Positions 62,099 to 64,000 of a DNA stretch of 64,000 nucleotides are shown here, piece by piece; within the stretch, counting starts at the first letter, position 1; every line of letters begins with the position of its first letter. This DNA is from Rhopalosiphum padi (lineage: Eukaryota > Arthropoda > Insecta > Hemiptera > Aphididae), in contig NC_083599.1 in NCBI RefSeq assembly GCF_020882245.1, positions 53,656,748 to 53,720,747 of the forward strand. The letters are read 5' to 3'. The position numbers and the translations under genes were made by a program. A model generated the notes under the pieces. That model had not been told where the DNA came from, did no database searches, and saw only the letters and a program-made list of their open reading frames with translations.

Positions 62099-64000
62099 CT
62101 AAAAAATAAATATGTTATTAAAAAATTTAATTAAAATAAAATAACAGAAAATTAAAAATTAAAAATATTAATATTATATAATTAAATATTTATATTTTTA
62201 ATTTATCATTAATAAACAGTTATACAATTTCCAAAAATAATAGTTAACTCATTTTTTGGAAAGGGGGGAGTAGACAGATAGATGATTTTCCTCAAGTAAC
62301 TTTATAAATTTTAAGAAAATCCCTACTATTTATTTTTAATATGACAAGGAATGGTACATTTATCTTTTTTGATAAAACACATGTTTTACATACTTACCTA
62401 CATTTATTTTATATTTTATTTTGTAAGGTATTATTAAATGAAATGTTCAAATTCAAATTTTTGTTAATCTATTTATCATTCAGTTCAGAATAACCAAATT
62501 AAAGATCAATGCATTCAATTACTTAAAAGCTTTGGATATAAACATACAAGGCCGTATCTGATGGGGGGAGGTCCAAGGGATTCGGACCCCCCCTAAAATT
62601 TTTTAAAAGTAGAAATATTTTAGTGGTGAATATAGTTTATTGAAAAAAAATTTTCAGCATTTAAATTTAAAAAAAAAGTTGGACCCCTCCCCCGAAATTT
62701 TTTTTCAGTTACAGCCTTGTTAATATACTAGATTAAAACAAATGACTTAACACATTTGATATTTAATATGGAGATAATGACCTAACTATCAAAAAATTAG
62801 CTAAAATATTTTTAGTTAATGAAAAATATTAGATTATAAGCTTTGCATTTTCATTAAATTAGTGTGAATGTGGCGAATGTACATTTAGTTTTATGAACAA
62901 TTTAGTAACTACAAAAAAAAAATAAACACAGAGTGGGCCAGCGAGCTACCAAGAAACTTTGGTGAGCCGCTCATAATATGGACAGGTCATACTTGTTTGT
63001 TTGTAATTTTTTTTTTTATGATAATAAATATTATTAGACAATGTAATTGAATAAAATTATTAAATTGTACAGTATCTGTAGCTGTAATTAAATGTTAGAA
63101 ATTCATAAACTCGGTCCAATATTTTACCTATCTAGCACAGTGATGAAGAGTTACATAGGTTTATGTCAAATAATTTTACACTAGGAACGTAGTTTTTAAA
63201 TTATCAAATAAACTCGTTTACATATGTTTTCCCAATTTGAGGAGCACTAATTACATTATAGTATAATAAAGAAGTCATATAAAAACCAATACCAAACTAC
63301 AATATTATTGATATTAGTTTTAAAGCATCTACAAAACATAACAGTCATTTTAATAATTCACTAAGTTCTAACAATAAAATTGTATTAATAATTTATTTGT
63401 GTAATTGTGTTATTTGATAAATGGCATATGTCTATCACATTTTTATGTTACAGTATAAATAGTAAAATTTTCATTAATAAAATCAGAATAATTTATCACT
63501 TTAAGTAATAATTATTTTATTTAAGAAATAATTTTACTTAACTTTTTATACTTATTTAAATAAACTAATTTATTTTAACTAACATTTTAACTTTTAAGTT
63601 TTAAAAAATGTATACTTGTGTAAAAAGAACATGAATCAATATATTTTTTTCTAAGATAGGTATTTCAACATTTTTAATTATAATTTACACTTTTCCAATA
63701 CTTAAGATATAATGATAGTTTCTGAATTTATTATTTATAATCGAGAATTCATTATTTCAAAAAGTTTAAGTATCACAAATATTTTATTTTAAACTATTAT
63801 TTCAAATTAGTTTAATAACTAAATTATGGTTTAATTTTTGTAATGATAAATATATTTTTTTAATTTAAACAGATAAAATAAGTAATAAATAATAATAAAA
63901 TAAATAAAAAATATTTAAATAAGTATTTTAGTATTTATAAATTGATACTATTAAAATTAAAGTTGTTTATCACAAATTATTTCTTGAATTTCAGATATGA
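62099..64000. other. Probable first introns of the carnitine carrier; no exon recognised
   Basis: AT-rich. 62550-62720 looks like a decayed small transposon: CAAGGCCGTATCTGATGGGG at the left, GTTACAGCCTTG at the right, with mirrored GGACCCCC blocks. 62930-62990 is a short GC-richer patch. The missing N-terminal carrier exons were not found here. Confidence 0.4.

Overview
This window looks like nuclear DNA from a hemipteran insect, most likely an aphid. It is very AT-rich, has split genes with short spliceosomal exons, and is crowded with decayed DNA transposons (FLYWCH-finger Mutator-like elements, hAT, piggyBac, Harbinger and pogo fragments) and LINE relics. No bacterial operons, tRNA, rRNA or CRISPR arrays were seen. 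The species assignment is an inference from composition and gene structure; no search could be run.

Host genes, left to right. (1) An RGS-domain G-protein regulator on the minus strand (three linked exons, 9954 down to 2754). Its 6.6 kb intron holds a nearly complete Mutator-like transposon, a second FLYWCH relic, a hAT MITE and a pogo relic. (2) A HOIL-1/RBCK1-type RBR ubiquitin ligase on the minus strand: six exons from 27548 to 22071 encode RING1-IBR-RING2. A GC-rich 1.65 kb exon at 34422-32772 is phase-compatible and is probably its first exon. (3) A DDX43-type KH plus DEAD-box RNA helicase on the plus strand (47218-49003, two exons, complete). (4) A mitochondrial carnitine/acylcarnitine carrier on the minus strand (62098 down to 53270, three exons; the 5' end lies beyond the window). 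(5) A secreted leucine-rich-repeat protein on the plus strand (56571-61566, four exons, complete), nested in the largest visible carrier intron.

Between the genes: 780-1640, 18780-19020, 19180-20600, 36880-37650 and 49590-49772 are LINE fragments. The 15.4-18.2 kb stretch is a mosaic in which a hAT element interrupts a Mutator-like element, next to Harbinger and piggyBac pieces. A 2.8 kb inverted-repeat element lies at 36361-39135. A diverged direct duplication of about 2 kb (41780-43720 and 44010-46075) lies just upstream of the helicase. Its two copies act as empty-site controls for three separate transposon insertions. The remaining stretches are AT-rich with no recognisable gene.

The host genes do not form a pathway; they have unrelated cellular jobs (G-protein signalling, ubiquitin signalling, RNA metabolism, fatty-acid transport into mitochondria, and an extracellular LRR protein). 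The features most worth follow-up are the unusual N-terminus joined to the RBR ligase, the nested LRR gene, and the transposon structures with exact target-site duplications.
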